The notes under the pieces: model-generated
What the model saw: only the letters and a program-made list of their open reading frames with translations
The model's database searches: none
What the model was told of the DNA's origin: nothing
Program-made: the position numbers and the translations under genes
Assembly (NCBI RefSeq): GCF_040183065.1
Contig: NC_091125.1
Span: 117,476,121 to 117,540,120, forward strand
Direction of reading: 5' to 3'
DNA length: 64,000 nucleotides
Source: Periplaneta americana
Lineage: Eukaryota; Arthropoda; Insecta; Blattodea; Blattidae
Part shown: positions 11,709 through 21,880 of the stretch, piece by piece
How positions within the stretch are numbered: position 1 is the stretch's first letter
Layout of the letters: each line of letters begins with the position of its first letter

Positions 11709-11709
11709 G
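11617..11709. repeat. 93-bp perfect palindrome
   Basis: Bases 11617-11662 are the exact reverse complement of 11664-11709, with one unpaired A at 11663. Checked base by base: 46 of 46 pairs. The centre reads TTTGAATAATTCAAA. Confidence 0.97.
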
Positions 11710-11777
11710 TATGTCAAAATTACTTTAACACTTAAATGAGCTCTAAAAAACGTCTGGCTCAAAAACAGTTTTCATAT

Positions 11778-12370
11778 TTATTGTAAGGTCTCAACCTGTA
11801 GTTCATTTTCATTAGCACACAACTGGAAACGATCAAAAGTAGCATTTAATGCTCTGACGCAGAATTCTCTGGAAATATATGTTCCCACATTTGTTATTCT
11901 TTCCTTGAGTTCATTGATACTTTCAACTCTTGTGCTACTCCATATCCCATAATCAGAAGTCGCATAGTGTTAGATCAGGAAAACACGAAGGCCATTGTGA
12001 AGGTCTACTTCTTCCTTCCCATCTTCCTGGAAATGTGTTGTCTAGAAATTTACGAACATTATAAGCAAAATGCAGAGGTGCATCATTGCATTGAAAACAC
12101 CCCACTTGGCATATTTTCAGTGGAAGTTCGTCAATAGCATATGACTGCAACATGTGTAAAATACCTTTTGGAATTCACTGTTGAGGTGTCAAAAAAGTAA
12201 GATCCATTTACATCACAGCAGTAATGGCACATCAGACATTTACCTTTGGTAGATCTTGTTGAAATCTGTATTCAAATTTTCTAAGGATTATGATTGGAAA
12301 ACTAAACACTTCCATTAAGCTTGCCACCACTCTTTTTCCATCTAACATTAACCTTTCACCCATGGCATAT
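11778..12370 (-). pseudogene. Mariner transposase remnant
   Basis: The order is MEKRVVASLMEVFSFP-like text, RFQQDLPKVNV (the usual RxQQDLP.VNVW stretch), AITAVM, then CNDAPLHFAYNVRKFLDNTF (catalytic HxxxxVRxFL region), PGRWEGRSRPSQWPS and FPDLTLCDF, the third catalytic motif PDLTxxDF. It closes with ELKERITNV, SREFCVRALNATFDRFQLCA and a stop at 11778-11780. Frameshifts lie between the blocks. The N-terminal helix-turn-helix part is missing, so the copy cannot encode an active enzyme. Confidence 0.8.
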
Positions 12371-13330
12371 GCTTGAAATAAAAAAAAATTAATTCTTTTC
12401 CATTAAAGTGTTAACATAATTTTGACATATCTTGAATATCAAGTAATCATCATTTAATTTCTATAGGAGCATATTTAAGGAGTTCTATATCAAGTTCATC
12501 ACTTTCTAAGGCTTTATTACTATGAAACGAATTTAGTATAATTTTCATCTTCTCGAAATATATTAAATCATTATCTGTTACAGATGTAGCTATTCATTAT
12601 CTATATTTGTTCGAATTATAACTTTTTCACAGTTGTTTAAAATATGCAAGCCATTCTTCCATTGAGATGTTATTGAATATTATTCTTTCTCTCTCATATT
12701 TGTAAACTTCTCTATTATCAGGTGATTTACTTTGAATGAATTTTAAATAGATTACCTTTCTTCTAAATTGTTCATTATTTCTTCATTCCATATTTGTATT
12801 TCGATCAGGGATCGGGAAATCCAATTAGCCTTTGCCTCCCCTCTCCCCTCCATTTTCTCCGTAAGGTCCTAAAATTTTGTCTATTGTCTCCTGACATAGG
12901 TATTCAAATCCCCACACATTGCAATATAGTCTGCTCTGTTCACTTGATTAAAGTGTTTTTGTAGAATTCTGTGATTTCTTTTTTTCCCTTCTTCTTGGTA
13001 TAAACGCTGAATATTGTGAGATATCCCCTACCAGTTTTCATTCTGATATTATGCGGTCATTGATGAAATTGTAAGTACGGACTCTTATCTTCGTATTTTG
13101 TTTAATTAATATGGTAACTTGAGTACACATATGTAGAAGAAAAGTACGTAATTATGCAGATCCTTCATTCCTTTTAGTTTCTTTGAGGGTGACAGTATTT
13201 ACATCTAAACTTTTTAGTTCATTATTTAGTTCTAATTCTGTGTGTGCTAAACTTTTGACATACCACATGCCAAGTTTTAAAATTTCTGTTTTCCTATTTC
13301 ATTTGTTCTTATCCTTTTCTTTGGTTGTAA

Positions 13331-14289
13331 CAAGTAAATCAGCCCAGCTTAACCTTCGAAGATTTTCAGTATGATATAATTATATCTGCTTGCTGCATTA
13401 CTGGTGTTGCACAAGGTAAAAACAATGATAGGGCTGCCACCTCAGAGCTTCTGTACTGGCTTCCGTTAAAGGGAAGAATACTCCATCTGCTCGCCAAGCC
13501 ATATCCTCTTCCAAATGGATCAGATGACTTATTGCGCAATTATTCAGTTACAGCATTATTGACTACCTTGATTACCCTAGGTAGGGGGGACATTACCGAG
13601 ACCAAAATTGGAGTTTTCGCATAATATCATACACCAATCCTTGCGTCATATGGGGATATGTTTATTTTTTTGTGGGCGGCTGTTTTTAAAGGAATTACAG
13701 CAGTATTTAAATAACATTTGCGCTGCCCTTTAGGTTGTTCATTGAAGTTAGAGTGGCTTTTTCTCAAAATAACTTTTTTTTAATATGCAAAATGTTCCAA
13801 GTGCTTCAGTGCTCCGATCTTTGAAAATTGACATATTTATGCACTGTATGTTGCGCATAAACTATACTATGTATATAAAACAATATCCATTACTTCAAAA
13901 AATATTTTGTGTCAAAGTCTGAAAAAAAATCAGAAAAAAATTTATATCTTATGTACTACTTTTTGCATTACTGCTTATTTTTTTACAGATTTAACCAAAT
14001 AACTTTTCAAGGTATTCAAATTTTTGTCTGGAAATAAAAAATGAAATCGCTAAAACTCTGTCTACTTCTACAAAATATGATAGATTTGTCTGAGAATTTG
14101 TGTTAGCATTCTTCAGTGTCTCACTGATCCCTAATGACATTTCTCACCTATTTTGAGAGTATATTTTATTATTTCAGTAAATTACATTTTCCTGTGTGAT
14201 TAAAATATTATCGTGTTTGCTAGTAGGTTTGGTAAAACAGAGATTTTCTCTGGAAGCTCCAGTTACCTGTGGCATCTCAACAAATCTCC
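13331..14289. other. No feature recognised
   Basis: AT-rich with one slightly GC-richer patch at 13420-13600. No coding frame, terminal repeat or tRNA-like sequence that I can support. Confidence 0.5.
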
Positions 14290-15214
14290 ATTATCATCTC
14301 ATCTCACTATGGGTATAACGTAGACCAGCCTCCTATATTGCACTCTGGCCAACGACTCTGTCAGTAAATTGGTCTACACAACTGGCTCCATATGGGTGAA
14401 TGACAAGAAGTCCCAGAGATGTTCTATTGGATACAACTCAGGACTCTGCGCAGAAAGTCCATTAGTGCGACGTTGTTGTCGTCAAACCATTCCCCGACAA
14501 GCCCTACAATATGGACGGGTGCTCGGTTGAGTTGAAAGAGACAATGGTCATCCCTGAACTGGTCTTCGACGGTAGGCAGCATGAAAGTGGTTAAAATGTC
14601 AACATAAGCTTGTGCCGTGACATTACCAGATAGAACAACGAGGGGACCAAGCCCATTCCAGGAGAAACATGACAACACTGAAACCCCACCACCCCCCAAT
14701 TTCACAGTTTGCGCTATAAAGGCTGGTAGATGTCATTCACCAGGCATTCACGACACCCATATCCTACCATTGGATCGCCACATTGTATACCGTGATTCAT
14801 CTCTCCATACAATGGTTTTTCACTCTTCTAGGATCCAATTTCGATGCTCCTTACATCATGTGAGATGGTGTTTGACAATTTCCTGTGTGATGTGTGGATA
14901 TGGGCAACTGCTCGGCCATGAGAACCAAGTTTACGCACCTCGCGCCGAACAGTCATAGTTCTTGATGAAGATCCTGATGTAGTTCGGAATTCCTGTGTCA
15001 TGATGGCAGTGGATGATTGACGATTTTGCTGTACGACTCTGTTCAACACTTGACGGTCTTTGGAAGTCCTGGATGATCGGCCTGCATGTTTTTGGGTTGT
15101 ACACATCCCTTCACGTTTCCATTTCAGTATAATATCACTAGCAGTGGACCTAGGGATACTTAGGAGAGTGAAAATCTTGCGCACATACTTCTTACACAAG
15201 TACCACCTGGCCAT
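14290..15214 (-). pseudogene. Tc1 transposase, broken
   Basis: The N-terminal part (15214-14828, 128 residues) carries the paired-type helix-turn-helix: IPRSTASDIILKWKREG, then GRSSRTSKDRQVLNRVVQQN, then REVRKLGSHGRA. Around 14830-14700 the catalytic stretch reads VWRDESRYT, WRSNGRIWV and a PGE block, with one internal stop. From 14705 on: GGGGVSVLSCFSWNGLGPLV, AQAYVDILTTFMLPTVEDQF, CLFQLNRAPVH and VGEWFDDNNV. The usual FQQDNAPxH second motif is changed to FQLNRAPVH, and the last motif (SPDLNPIE) is destroyed. Remains of the C-terminus (ASCVDQFTDRV) reach about 14300. Confidence 0.85.
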
Positions 15215-15350
15215 GTTGAAAGTCTGTGAGTTCCTCAGATAGTCCCATTCTGCTGTCTCGCGCTGTCTGATGTCTGATGACTACTGTGTCGCCTTCTGTG
15301 ATAAAAACACGTTTTGCGGAGTGTTCAGACACTTTTGATCACATAGTGTG
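14290..15350 (-). mobile_element. Tc1-type transposon, 3'-truncated
   Basis: The right end (15321-15350) reads in reverse as CACTATGTGATCAAAAGTG, the usual Tc1 terminal repeat, followed inward by a spacer and the transposase start. The matching repeat expected near the left end is missing, so the element lost its 3' terminus. Confidence 0.8.
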
Positions 15351-15914
15351 TTATATCATGGTCTATGAAGAAAGGGGTTGCTATGACAACAATGATGTAT
15401 TAAATATTATGGCGTAAGTTAGGCCATCATAATAGAAGTCAAGACGTTTTAGTTAGTATGTAATATTTTATGGCACTGGTACAAAAATGTGGCACATTAT
15501 GCAAGATTTTCATTAGTGATAAAGACTGTTTATAATGCTGGAGTAGGCTACATATTTTATTCACTACTGGTATTCACTGCACAAATGTATAATGTAATTT
15601 TTTAGAAATACTGCATAATTGGGCACAAGAAATAATTGCTAATCATTATGTACAAGTTGTGTTCCTCACATTTCTTGTACCAAATTTCTCCGAGTTCGAG
15701 CTAAGCATGGCTAAAATTCAGAATGTTGCCTACATTTTGTTTCTTACGTAAAAGATTTTACTGCAAAAAATTATGTTCTTTGCACTTTTGTGCATATTTA
15801 CGTTAAAAGTTAGTAAAATAATGTCAGTATGATGCTCTAAATTAAACAGAATTAGAATTGATACAATAAGAGAAAAGATAGACTTTAAAAATTCTATTGT
15901 AATAGTTTGTGTAA
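15351..15914. other. No feature recognised
   Basis: AT-rich, no gene supported. Confidence 0.5.
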
Positions 15915-16125
15915 ACAAAAACAATTACAATGGTTTGGAGTTGGGACATGTGAATAGGATGGTTGCAAATAGGTTACCAAAGAGGATTTGAAAATGGGTC
16001 CCAAGTGAAAAGAAAAGGAAGACATAAGAAAACATGGCTGGAGTGTGTTAACAGGATGGAAGCGAGAGGATTACAGGATGGTGATTGGGAAAATGAAAAT
16101 AAGAGAAAGATAATATCAACTGCAT
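15915..16125 (+). pseudogene. LINE C-terminal fragment
   Basis: The plus strand reads KQLQWFGVGT, then GYQRGFENGSQVKRKGRHKK, then TWLECVNRMEARGLQDGDWE. This is the familiar LINE end: an LxWFGHVxRM motif, an RRGRPRxTW block, and a final RGLxEGDW. It is broken by stops and carries no tail. Confidence 0.65.
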
Positions 16126-16185
16126 AAATAATTGGCACAGAAAGATGTATTCACATTTAAAACCTGTACCGGTATAATAATAATG

Positions 16186-16360
16186 GATCCATAACTGTGT
16201 AGTAACAGCATGTCTGACCATGAAACTAGCTGGCCCAGGTTCATATCCTGGTTGGGACAATTTTGATTACATTCCCCCCCCCCCCCCCATTAAGAGGAGA
16301 TGCTGGGTAACTTTCGGTGTCGGATTCTGGACTCATTTTGCTGTGGTCCGATTTCCAATA
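16186..16360 (+). mobile_element. tRNA-derived SINE, type 2, decayed
   Basis: The tRNA-like head AACTGTGTAGTAACAGCATG with B box GTTCATATCC is followed by the body GAGATGCTGGGTAACTTTCG and GGACTCATTTTGCTG, matching 28413-28673. A 15-base C run (about 16275-16289) replaces part of the body. Confidence 0.75.
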
Positions 16361-16860
16361 AGGAATGGGGATAGAAGATACTTTAACGTTTTATAATTTT
16401 TCAAATAGTCTGGCACCTTGCTGGCCACATAACAAAGTGGCTTGTGTGTATCTGATTCACAATCCCTGTTTGAATGGACAAGAATACGAAGATTTTATTA
16501 TTATTATCACCACAATAATTCTCAGGTTTGGTCATTTTATAATGGTTTCATTGTGATATTTCTGGATAATATGTGATTATCATCATCTGCCATAAAAATT
16601 ATGACATTGATAAGCTACGAAGAAATACAAGTAAACTCAGAATAGTAGTTTTCCTTTTGAACACATTCTGACATTTATGACGTAATTCAAATTTGCCGCC
16701 ATAAATGGAGCCTTGAGTGAAATAATTGAGAATTTCTTTATTAGCTTCTAATTCGATTATGTAAGAATATTTCTGAGAAATGTGGCTGCAAATATTTTAT
16801 TGCAATATATTTCAGATTTTTATAGTAAATGAAACTATGAGAAATATGGTTTTGAAATAA
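16361..16860. other. No feature recognised
   Basis: AT-rich. No support for a gene. Confidence 0.5.
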
Positions 16861-17305
16861 GTGTATTCTTTCATTTCGTTTCTCTTACATCAATGGTTGC
16901 CGGATGTGAATTGGAATCGTCTACACTGCTTCCGTTCACGGTGATTGGTGGAAGGGGCAGATGTTTTCCTAAATATTTGGAAGTGAGTGTCATTCTTGTT
17001 TGACGTTTGAATCAGGGTTTTCAACCCGTAGGTGGGCAGTTTAATTCATCTGTTGCGGTTAATGTAGATGCACTGTTCAGATATGTTACAGTACGCGAAG
17101 TTTCGTATTCCTTGTTGCGTTCGAAATGAGCTAAAAACGTAGGCCTATGTGCAGACCGCTGTCTAGCTTGGTTTTTCAGGATACACTTATCCTCCGAACT
17201 TGATTCATAATGTGGTCTGAAGAGGAAGAATATTAGAAGTGTTTTTCTGGTTATAATGTGGCAGTAAGCCCGCAGCTTCCCCCCCAGTGTGTGCTTGGTC
17301 TAAGC
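16861..17305 (+). promoter_or_regulatory. Probable promoter and 5'UTR region of the PLC-beta gene
   Basis: This is the stretch directly upstream of the coding exon. It is more GC-balanced than its surroundings and free of recognisable repeats. An inverted CCAAT (ATTGG) lies at 16944-16948. No convincing TATA box is seen. A stop codon TAG in frame with the exon lies at 17234-17236, so translation cannot begin further upstream in this exon. The transcription start cannot be placed from sequence alone, and an upstream non-coding exon is possible. Confidence 0.4.
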
Positions 17306-17404
17306 ATGGCTGGCACAAAGAATACCGCTCATGTGGTACAGCTGAAGCCTGTGGAGGTACCCAAGTGTATGCAGGATGGGGAGAAGTTCATCAAGTGGGA
17401 TGAG
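17306..17404 (+). CDS. Plc21C: Phospholipase C beta, first coding exon (PLCB1/Plc21C class)
   Basis: The exon encodes 33 residues, starting MAGTKNTAHVVQLKPVEVPK and ending with GEKFIKWDE. It matches the start of PLC-beta enzymes, which begin MAG...QLKPV and reach G.KF.KWDD at the same length, just before the PH domain. PLC-beta is the Gq-activated enzyme at the plasma membrane that splits PIP2 into IP3 and diacylglycerol. The start is well supported: A at -3 and G at +4, and an in-frame stop 72 bp upstream. The exon ends GAG|GTAATG, a good splice donor in phase 0, close to where I recall vertebrate PLCB1 exon 1 ending. Codons are intact, unlike the transposon fragments around it. The symbol is by orthology class (not norpA) and rests on this short stretch. 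Later exons lie outside the window or are unrecognised. Confidence 0.78.
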
Positions 17405-18626
17405 GTAATGTGCAGTAACTTTTCATACGTTTAGTGCAATACATTTCAATTAGTGTAAAGTGTCGTTGATTCTTTAAGGCGGCAGTGCGTATAAAATATT
17501 TTAATTGCGCCCCTGCAGGTTAGTACTTTAGTGCATAGAAAACAAAATTTTAAAGTATTATATTCGTTGACATTTAAAAGTTAAGCTACAATGTCATCTA
17601 AAGAGTTATATTAGGATGCAATGCAACTGACATATATGCAATCTAAAATTTGATTTCTAATAAGACGCATAACACTGTTTGTGTGTTATTGCATTGATTA
17701 TATTGTAAACTTGTTAGTTATATTCAGAATCTTAAGTAGGAACTATTTCTATTTGCAAAAAATTGTTCAATTGTAAGCATCTTTTACTTTCAAATATAAG
17801 GCCTTGGTTAGAGTGCTCACATTCTCTATTTGTTTAAGAGAGATTTATAAGTTTGAATTTTACCTCAAAATTTAATTAGCTACTTTGCAATGATATTTAA
17901 GGAATAGGGCCTACCTACCCATTTTCTTTCCCATTTGTCTTTGTGGAATGTTGATGTCTTTGTAGACTATGTAAGACATTTGAACTAAATGAGACAAAAG
18001 TGTACATATAAGGTACTGTAGGCCTATATTTCTACTTAGAACTGTGATAAATGAATTTTTTTATTCATTCTACTATTTTATAGAAGTTTGAGCTTGTGGA
18101 GCTACCTTGATTCATTTGAAAATTGTCATCTCTTAGTATTGATAAAATTGTAAATGAAAGATTATGAAATATTCGTTAACTACTTCAGAATACCGCTTAA
18201 GTACAAAGACTGTGCAAATAAATAATTAAAACACGTATTTTTATTGAGGACAAGAGTAGATAAATAAAAAGTCCAGGCCTATATAAAAAAGATATGTCCC
18301 CTGGACCAAAAATAAATAAATCAATAAAGCAATAACGACATATGTACTTACGCGGTATTGAGAGGTGAAGAAGGCTGTGACAATGCATTGAAACAGCATA
18401 GTCTGTCTATGCTGGATAAAATATTGGAAGACTGAATAACAATCCAACAAGTAGAGAACCATGCGGAGATAATTGGTAGAACGTGAAGAAGCATGCAATT
18501 TGACAATATTCATGAAATATTTAAACTTGTATTTATGTGTTCTAAAGATATTTGTGGAGAGGAGCTTACAAATAAGTAGGCTTATTACTTTATATGTGGT
18601 AAGCCTAGACCTAAAATTTAATCAAA
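17405..18626 (+). other. Start of PLC-beta intron 1 (splice donor at 17405)
   Basis: The donor GTAATG follows the exon directly. The next 1.2 kb is AT-rich and contains no repeat or exon I recognise. The intron appears to run on to the right edge of the window, because no sequence resembling the next PLC-beta segment (PH domain, usually with a FF.YW motif) is visible. Confidence 0.6.
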
Positions 18627-18868
18627 CTCATTTAGCCCCCTGGCTAAGATGCTTGCCTGCCGATCCGTGGGTTCGATCCCAGCTTGGGCTGATTACCTGG
18701 TTGGGTTTTTTCCGAGATTTTTCACAACCATAAGGTGAATGTCAGGTAATCTATGGCGAACCTCGCCCTCATCTCGCCAAATACCATCTCGCTATCACCA
18801 ATCCCATCGCTGCTTAATAACCTAGTAGGCTAGTTGATATAGCGTCGTTAAATAACCAAGTAAAAAAA
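18627..18868 (+). mobile_element. tRNA-derived SINE, type 1
   Basis: The tRNA-like head runs GGCTAAGATGCTTGCCTGCC to B box GGTTCGATCCC. The shared body follows: GATTACCTGGTTGGGTTTTT, AGGTAATCTATGGCGAACCT, ACCATCTCGCTATCACCAAT, ending GTTGATATAGCGTCGTTAAA. Other copies are at 22044, 27200, 52029 and 58118. The first part of the duplicated module below. Confidence 0.85.
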
Positions 18869-19378
18869 TCTAATTCATTTAAAGAAACACAGTAAGTTAG
18901 TGATAACAGGTTGTAGACATCATTAGGAGCACGATATTTGAAAGGAAGCGTAATGCTTGAAACAGCATCTAACTTAATATTCTTGGAATTAATATGACTT
19001 AGATTTCAACCATAATGCGAGACTTTTTTTTTTTTTGTTAAGAACTTCCTAACCTAACCTAACCTAACCTGATCTAACAAAACAACCTCTTGTTACAGAA
19101 CGAGGAAACAGATTATTCACGTTGGTTATAACTACGTTTGTGATCATATTGTGAACTGTTGCATACCCAGTTGACATTACTCTTTGTAGGCCTATAACCT
19201 TGCATATTTTCCTTTGTTAGATTATCTTACCTTAAATCAGAGCTTCAGGTAATGTTTAGCGACTTCTTTCATTGTATGTATACCTTTTGTATATGAACGT
19301 AGGCATTCTTAGAGTTTGATTTTAGGTTTCTCGTTATTCATTCTGGGAATGTTACGTACTGTTAAGCCTAGATACTTT
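18645..19378 (+). repeat. Duplicated module, copy 1 (SINE + about 500 bp with telomere-like run)
   Basis: From the SINE head to AAGCCTAGATA this stretch is repeated in direct orientation at 22044-22741 with moderate divergence and small indels. Shared landmarks downstream of the SINE include AGAAACACAGTAAGTTAGTG, GAGGAAACAGATTAT, TACCCAGTTGACATTA and GAGCTTCAGGTAATGTTTAG. No coding content. Confidence 0.9.
19048..19070. repeat. Short telomere-type run (CCTAA)4CCT
   Basis: Four perfect CCTAA units plus CCT, that is TTAGG on the other strand, the standard insect telomere repeat. The paired copy near 22424 is shorter and eroded. Confidence 0.85.
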
Positions 19379-19847
19379 TCATGTAGGCCCCCCTACAAGG
19401 TGACAATGACATGTTTTCTTTATTAATGTGGCTTCTATTTCTAAAAATTCTCTGCCAACATAATGATCATAGCTACGATAGGCTATATAGCTGTATAATC
19501 ATCATCACCACCACCATCACCATCACCATCATAGGTCTGTCACCTTTATTTTTATTATTTAGGAGTGTTAGACCAGGTGCGAACAAATATCATCTGTCAA
19601 AGGTTTTGAAGATTTTGCTTCCTCAGCCAGAAATCAAACATTTTCAGACAGAATCTGTATCTTACAGGCTTGTGACATGCATTAACTTGATCTTCTATTA
19701 CCAGTAATTGATTTTGTCGAGAATACCCAGTAGATTATTTCTACTTCAGGTAATATTTCTCGTCCTTTATTTCGTGATCAAAAGCTACCCAGCTGTTCAT
19801 TTAAATAATCTTATCTCTGCTATATTTAATATTTAATCTTGCAAAGT

Positions 19848-20373
19848 GCAAAATTTCAATTATCTGGGTTGTGAAATATCTTATCAAAATGAAAAAGATG
19901 TGAACAAGAAAATTACCAAATTTACACAAATTCTAGGGATAATAAACAATATATTAAAAGCTAAATTAGTACAAAAATCTACAAGAATAAAAATATATAA
20001 TACACTAGCATTACCCACCCTTCTATACGGAAGCGAGATTTGGACATTAAAGAAAAAAGACATGAACAGAATCAAAGCAACGGAAATGAAATTTTTCAGA
20101 AGAACAGCAGGATATACTCTTTTAGACCGAAAAAGGAATGAAGAAATTTTAGAACAATTAGAAGTAGAGTCAGTAGAAGAAAAAATCACCAGATACAAAT
20201 TCAATTGGCTAGATCATGTAAGAAGAATGGAAAATTCAAGAATCCCAAAAATTATGATGCAATATAAACCTAGAGGACATCGTCGACCAGGAAGACCGTT
20301 AAGAAGACTGCTAGATGGGGCCGAAACAGGTCTACAGAGGCCTAATTCGTGAAGGATGATGATGATGATGATG
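19848..20373 (+). pseudogene. 5'-truncated LINE (B-like) with 12-bp target duplication and (GAT)n tail
   Basis: An open frame of 168 residues (19846-20352) gives a LINE C-terminus: FNYLGCEISYQNEKDVNKKI, LPTLLYGSEIWTLKKKD, RRTAGYTLLDRKRNEEI, KFNWLDHVRRM, then PRGHRRPGRPLRRLLDGAET and a stop. A (GAT)n tail follows at once. ATCTTGCAAAGT stands before (19836-19847) and after (20374-20385), a perfect 12-bp target duplication. This is the classic result of target-primed reverse transcription. The reading frame has no stop, so this insertion is relatively recent. The ATG at 19846 overlaps the target site and is not a real start. Confidence 0.9.
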
Positions 20374-20608
20374 ATCTTGCAAAGTTCTCTTTCTGGAAGG
20401 TCCAAATTTCACTGCCATACACTGAACCATATTGCTTAGTGTCCACTTTAATTTAATGCATGAAGTAAATATGTATTCTAATTCAGAGGCAAAGAATGAA
20501 GTTTTCTTTGTAAGCAGATTTAAGTAGAAGTGTTAACAATAACGAGACGAGTTCTCTCAATAGCTATGTGTCTTGAGTAATATGAAAATATTTCAATGTA
20601 GCCTAGAT

Positions 20609-20763
20609 CAGGGATGTCAAAGCGCCTGATTACATGCTCGTACTGCAAGTAATACAACTCCAACAAGATTCACTTTTCAGCAAGATAAAGTACAATCATC
20701 GCTCTTAGGGAAATGTTACACAGGTTCTTGAGAGCACGCAGGGTAGGCGCTTTGACATCCCAG
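20609..20763. mobile_element. Non-autonomous hAT element (MITE), perfect 8-bp target duplication
   Basis: GCCTAGAT at 20601-20608 and 20764-20771 flank a 155-bp element. Its ends, CAGGGATGTCAAAGCGCCT and AGGCGCTTTGACATCCCAG, are inverted repeats with one mismatch at the second base. Confidence 0.92.
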
Positions 20764-20771
20764 GCCTAGAT

Positions 20772-21380
20772 AACAAAGTGACATAGATGCCAAGAATTGA
20801 TTCCCAACAGGTACCAGTAGTAGGCTATAACATTGAGCAGGATTGAATATTTTGTTTCTTCCGTCATTTTCATTTTTAAAATCGCTTGAGATTCGCTGTA
20901 TGATCTCAACAACCTACCACACAATCGCTTTGTCCAAAACAAATTAATATGATAATAATATACCTACCCCCATTATCTCCTGAGTGATGCCTTATTGGTG
21001 TCAGTTATGAGCTTCAAATTTATCTATGGACAGTTGACTAAACGGCAACAATATATCACTGCTGGTGAGAGCTTCTTGATTTCTCTTAGTAAGAAATCGC
21101 TAGCTGTATAAGCTATGATCAGGTTCAGTAATTTGAGACGCATAGATTTTAGCTTACATTCATTCATAGTGTTCTGCCCAAGGGCAGGTCTTTCAATGCA
21201 AACCCAACATTCTCCAGTCTTTCCTATTTCCTGCCTTCCTCTTTGTCTCCTCTTAATTTTAGCTTTATATAGAAGGTAAATTTACCATTTGCTTAGGCTC
21301 TGTATTCAATTGAGATAGTAGATAGGTTTGTGAGGTGTATGATGTGATTGCGAGATGAACTTTTCACATCATTTACAGAA
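20772..21380. other. Mostly unassigned, with a LINE C scrap
   Basis: A minus-strand scrap at about 21165-21255 reads like the end of LINE C (an ENRKDW-like block and CPWAE before ATGAATGAATG). The rest is AT-rich with no feature. Confidence 0.45.
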
Positions 21381-21745
21381 ATGCTCAGAACCTGGGAAAG
21401 AAAAATATATGATCATATTCGGGACAGTGGTGAATGGAGGATAAGGCGAACTTGGAATTGTGCAGGTTGTACAGTTCAGCTGATATTCTCATCACAATTA
21501 AAACTCGGAGACTGAAATGGCTAGGGCACTTGATAAGAATATCAGAAGAAAGAACTGACAAAAGAGTGTTCCAGGTTAAAACCCAAGGGTCAGATAAGGA
21601 GAGGGAGACCCAGAATAAGGTGGTAGGTTGATGTAGAGGTGACATCAGAAAAAGTGGAGTCAGAAGGTGGAGAACAATATCCAGAGTAGAGGACATTGGG
21701 CATCAGTTGTCAAAGAACAGTGGCCAAACTCTGAGAGTTTTATGC
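21381..21745 (+). pseudogene. LINE C-terminal fragment
   Basis: The plus strand reads RTWERKIYDHIRDSGEWRIR, then ELCRLYSSADILITIKTRR, then LKWLGHLIRISEERTDKRVF, then a QGR.RRPRIRW-like block in a shifted frame. It is a non-LTR C-terminus with the usual L.W.GH..R pattern, broken by frameshifts. Confidence 0.65.
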
Positions 21746-21880
21746 TAAAGAAGAATAATAAGAAAAACGACAAGATCTAATCTAATCACATCTAATTTTT
21801 CAACTGATTGCACTTCCAGTCATCACATACATTATTTTATATGAATAAATTAGATGAATTTTGACACCAGAGATAGAATA

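Larger units (their letters stand above)
11355..12434 (-). mobile_element. Mariner-type DNA transposon with terminal inverted repeats, inserted in LINE B
   Basis: The left end (AGTATGTCAAAATTA, continued at 11723 as CTTTAACACTT) and the right end (AAGTGTTAACATAATTTTGA then CATATC) are inverted copies over roughly 35 bp. The left repeat is split by the insertion at 11373-11708. The interior encodes a mariner transposase on the minus strand. LINE B coding is interrupted exactly across this interval and resumes on both sides. Ends are placed to within a few bases. Confidence 0.8.
9530..13330 (-). pseudogene. LINE family B: decayed non-LTR retrotransposon (endonuclease + reverse transcriptase), broken by nested insertions
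   Basis: Read on the minus strand, about 13290-12800 resembles an apurinic-type endonuclease: LNNELKSLDVN-like text, then ISSMTA and the YLTIF-like and EEGKKEITEFY stretches, then MSGD near the expected GDLNA site. From 12680 to 12435 comes the linker (EWLAYFKQL, NKALESDELDIELLKYAP). After the mariner insertion the reverse transcriptase resumes at about 11350: GTIKNYKGISLLNSAYKIF, an IDYEKAFDRV-like stretch near 11040, and a CPLLPTPFNI motif near 10860. The C-terminal part continues at 9918-9540 on the far side of a LINE A fragment. Stops and frameshifts are frequent, so it is long dead. The clade was not decided. Confidence 0.75.

Noticed and set aside
14617-14958. 113-residue plus-strand frame
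   Set aside because: It is antisense to the Tc1 transposase, whose motifs on the minus strand are unmistakable.
19048-19070. Chromosome end or healed break
   Set aside because: Only about four CCTAA units inside a duplicated module, with unique sequence on both sides.
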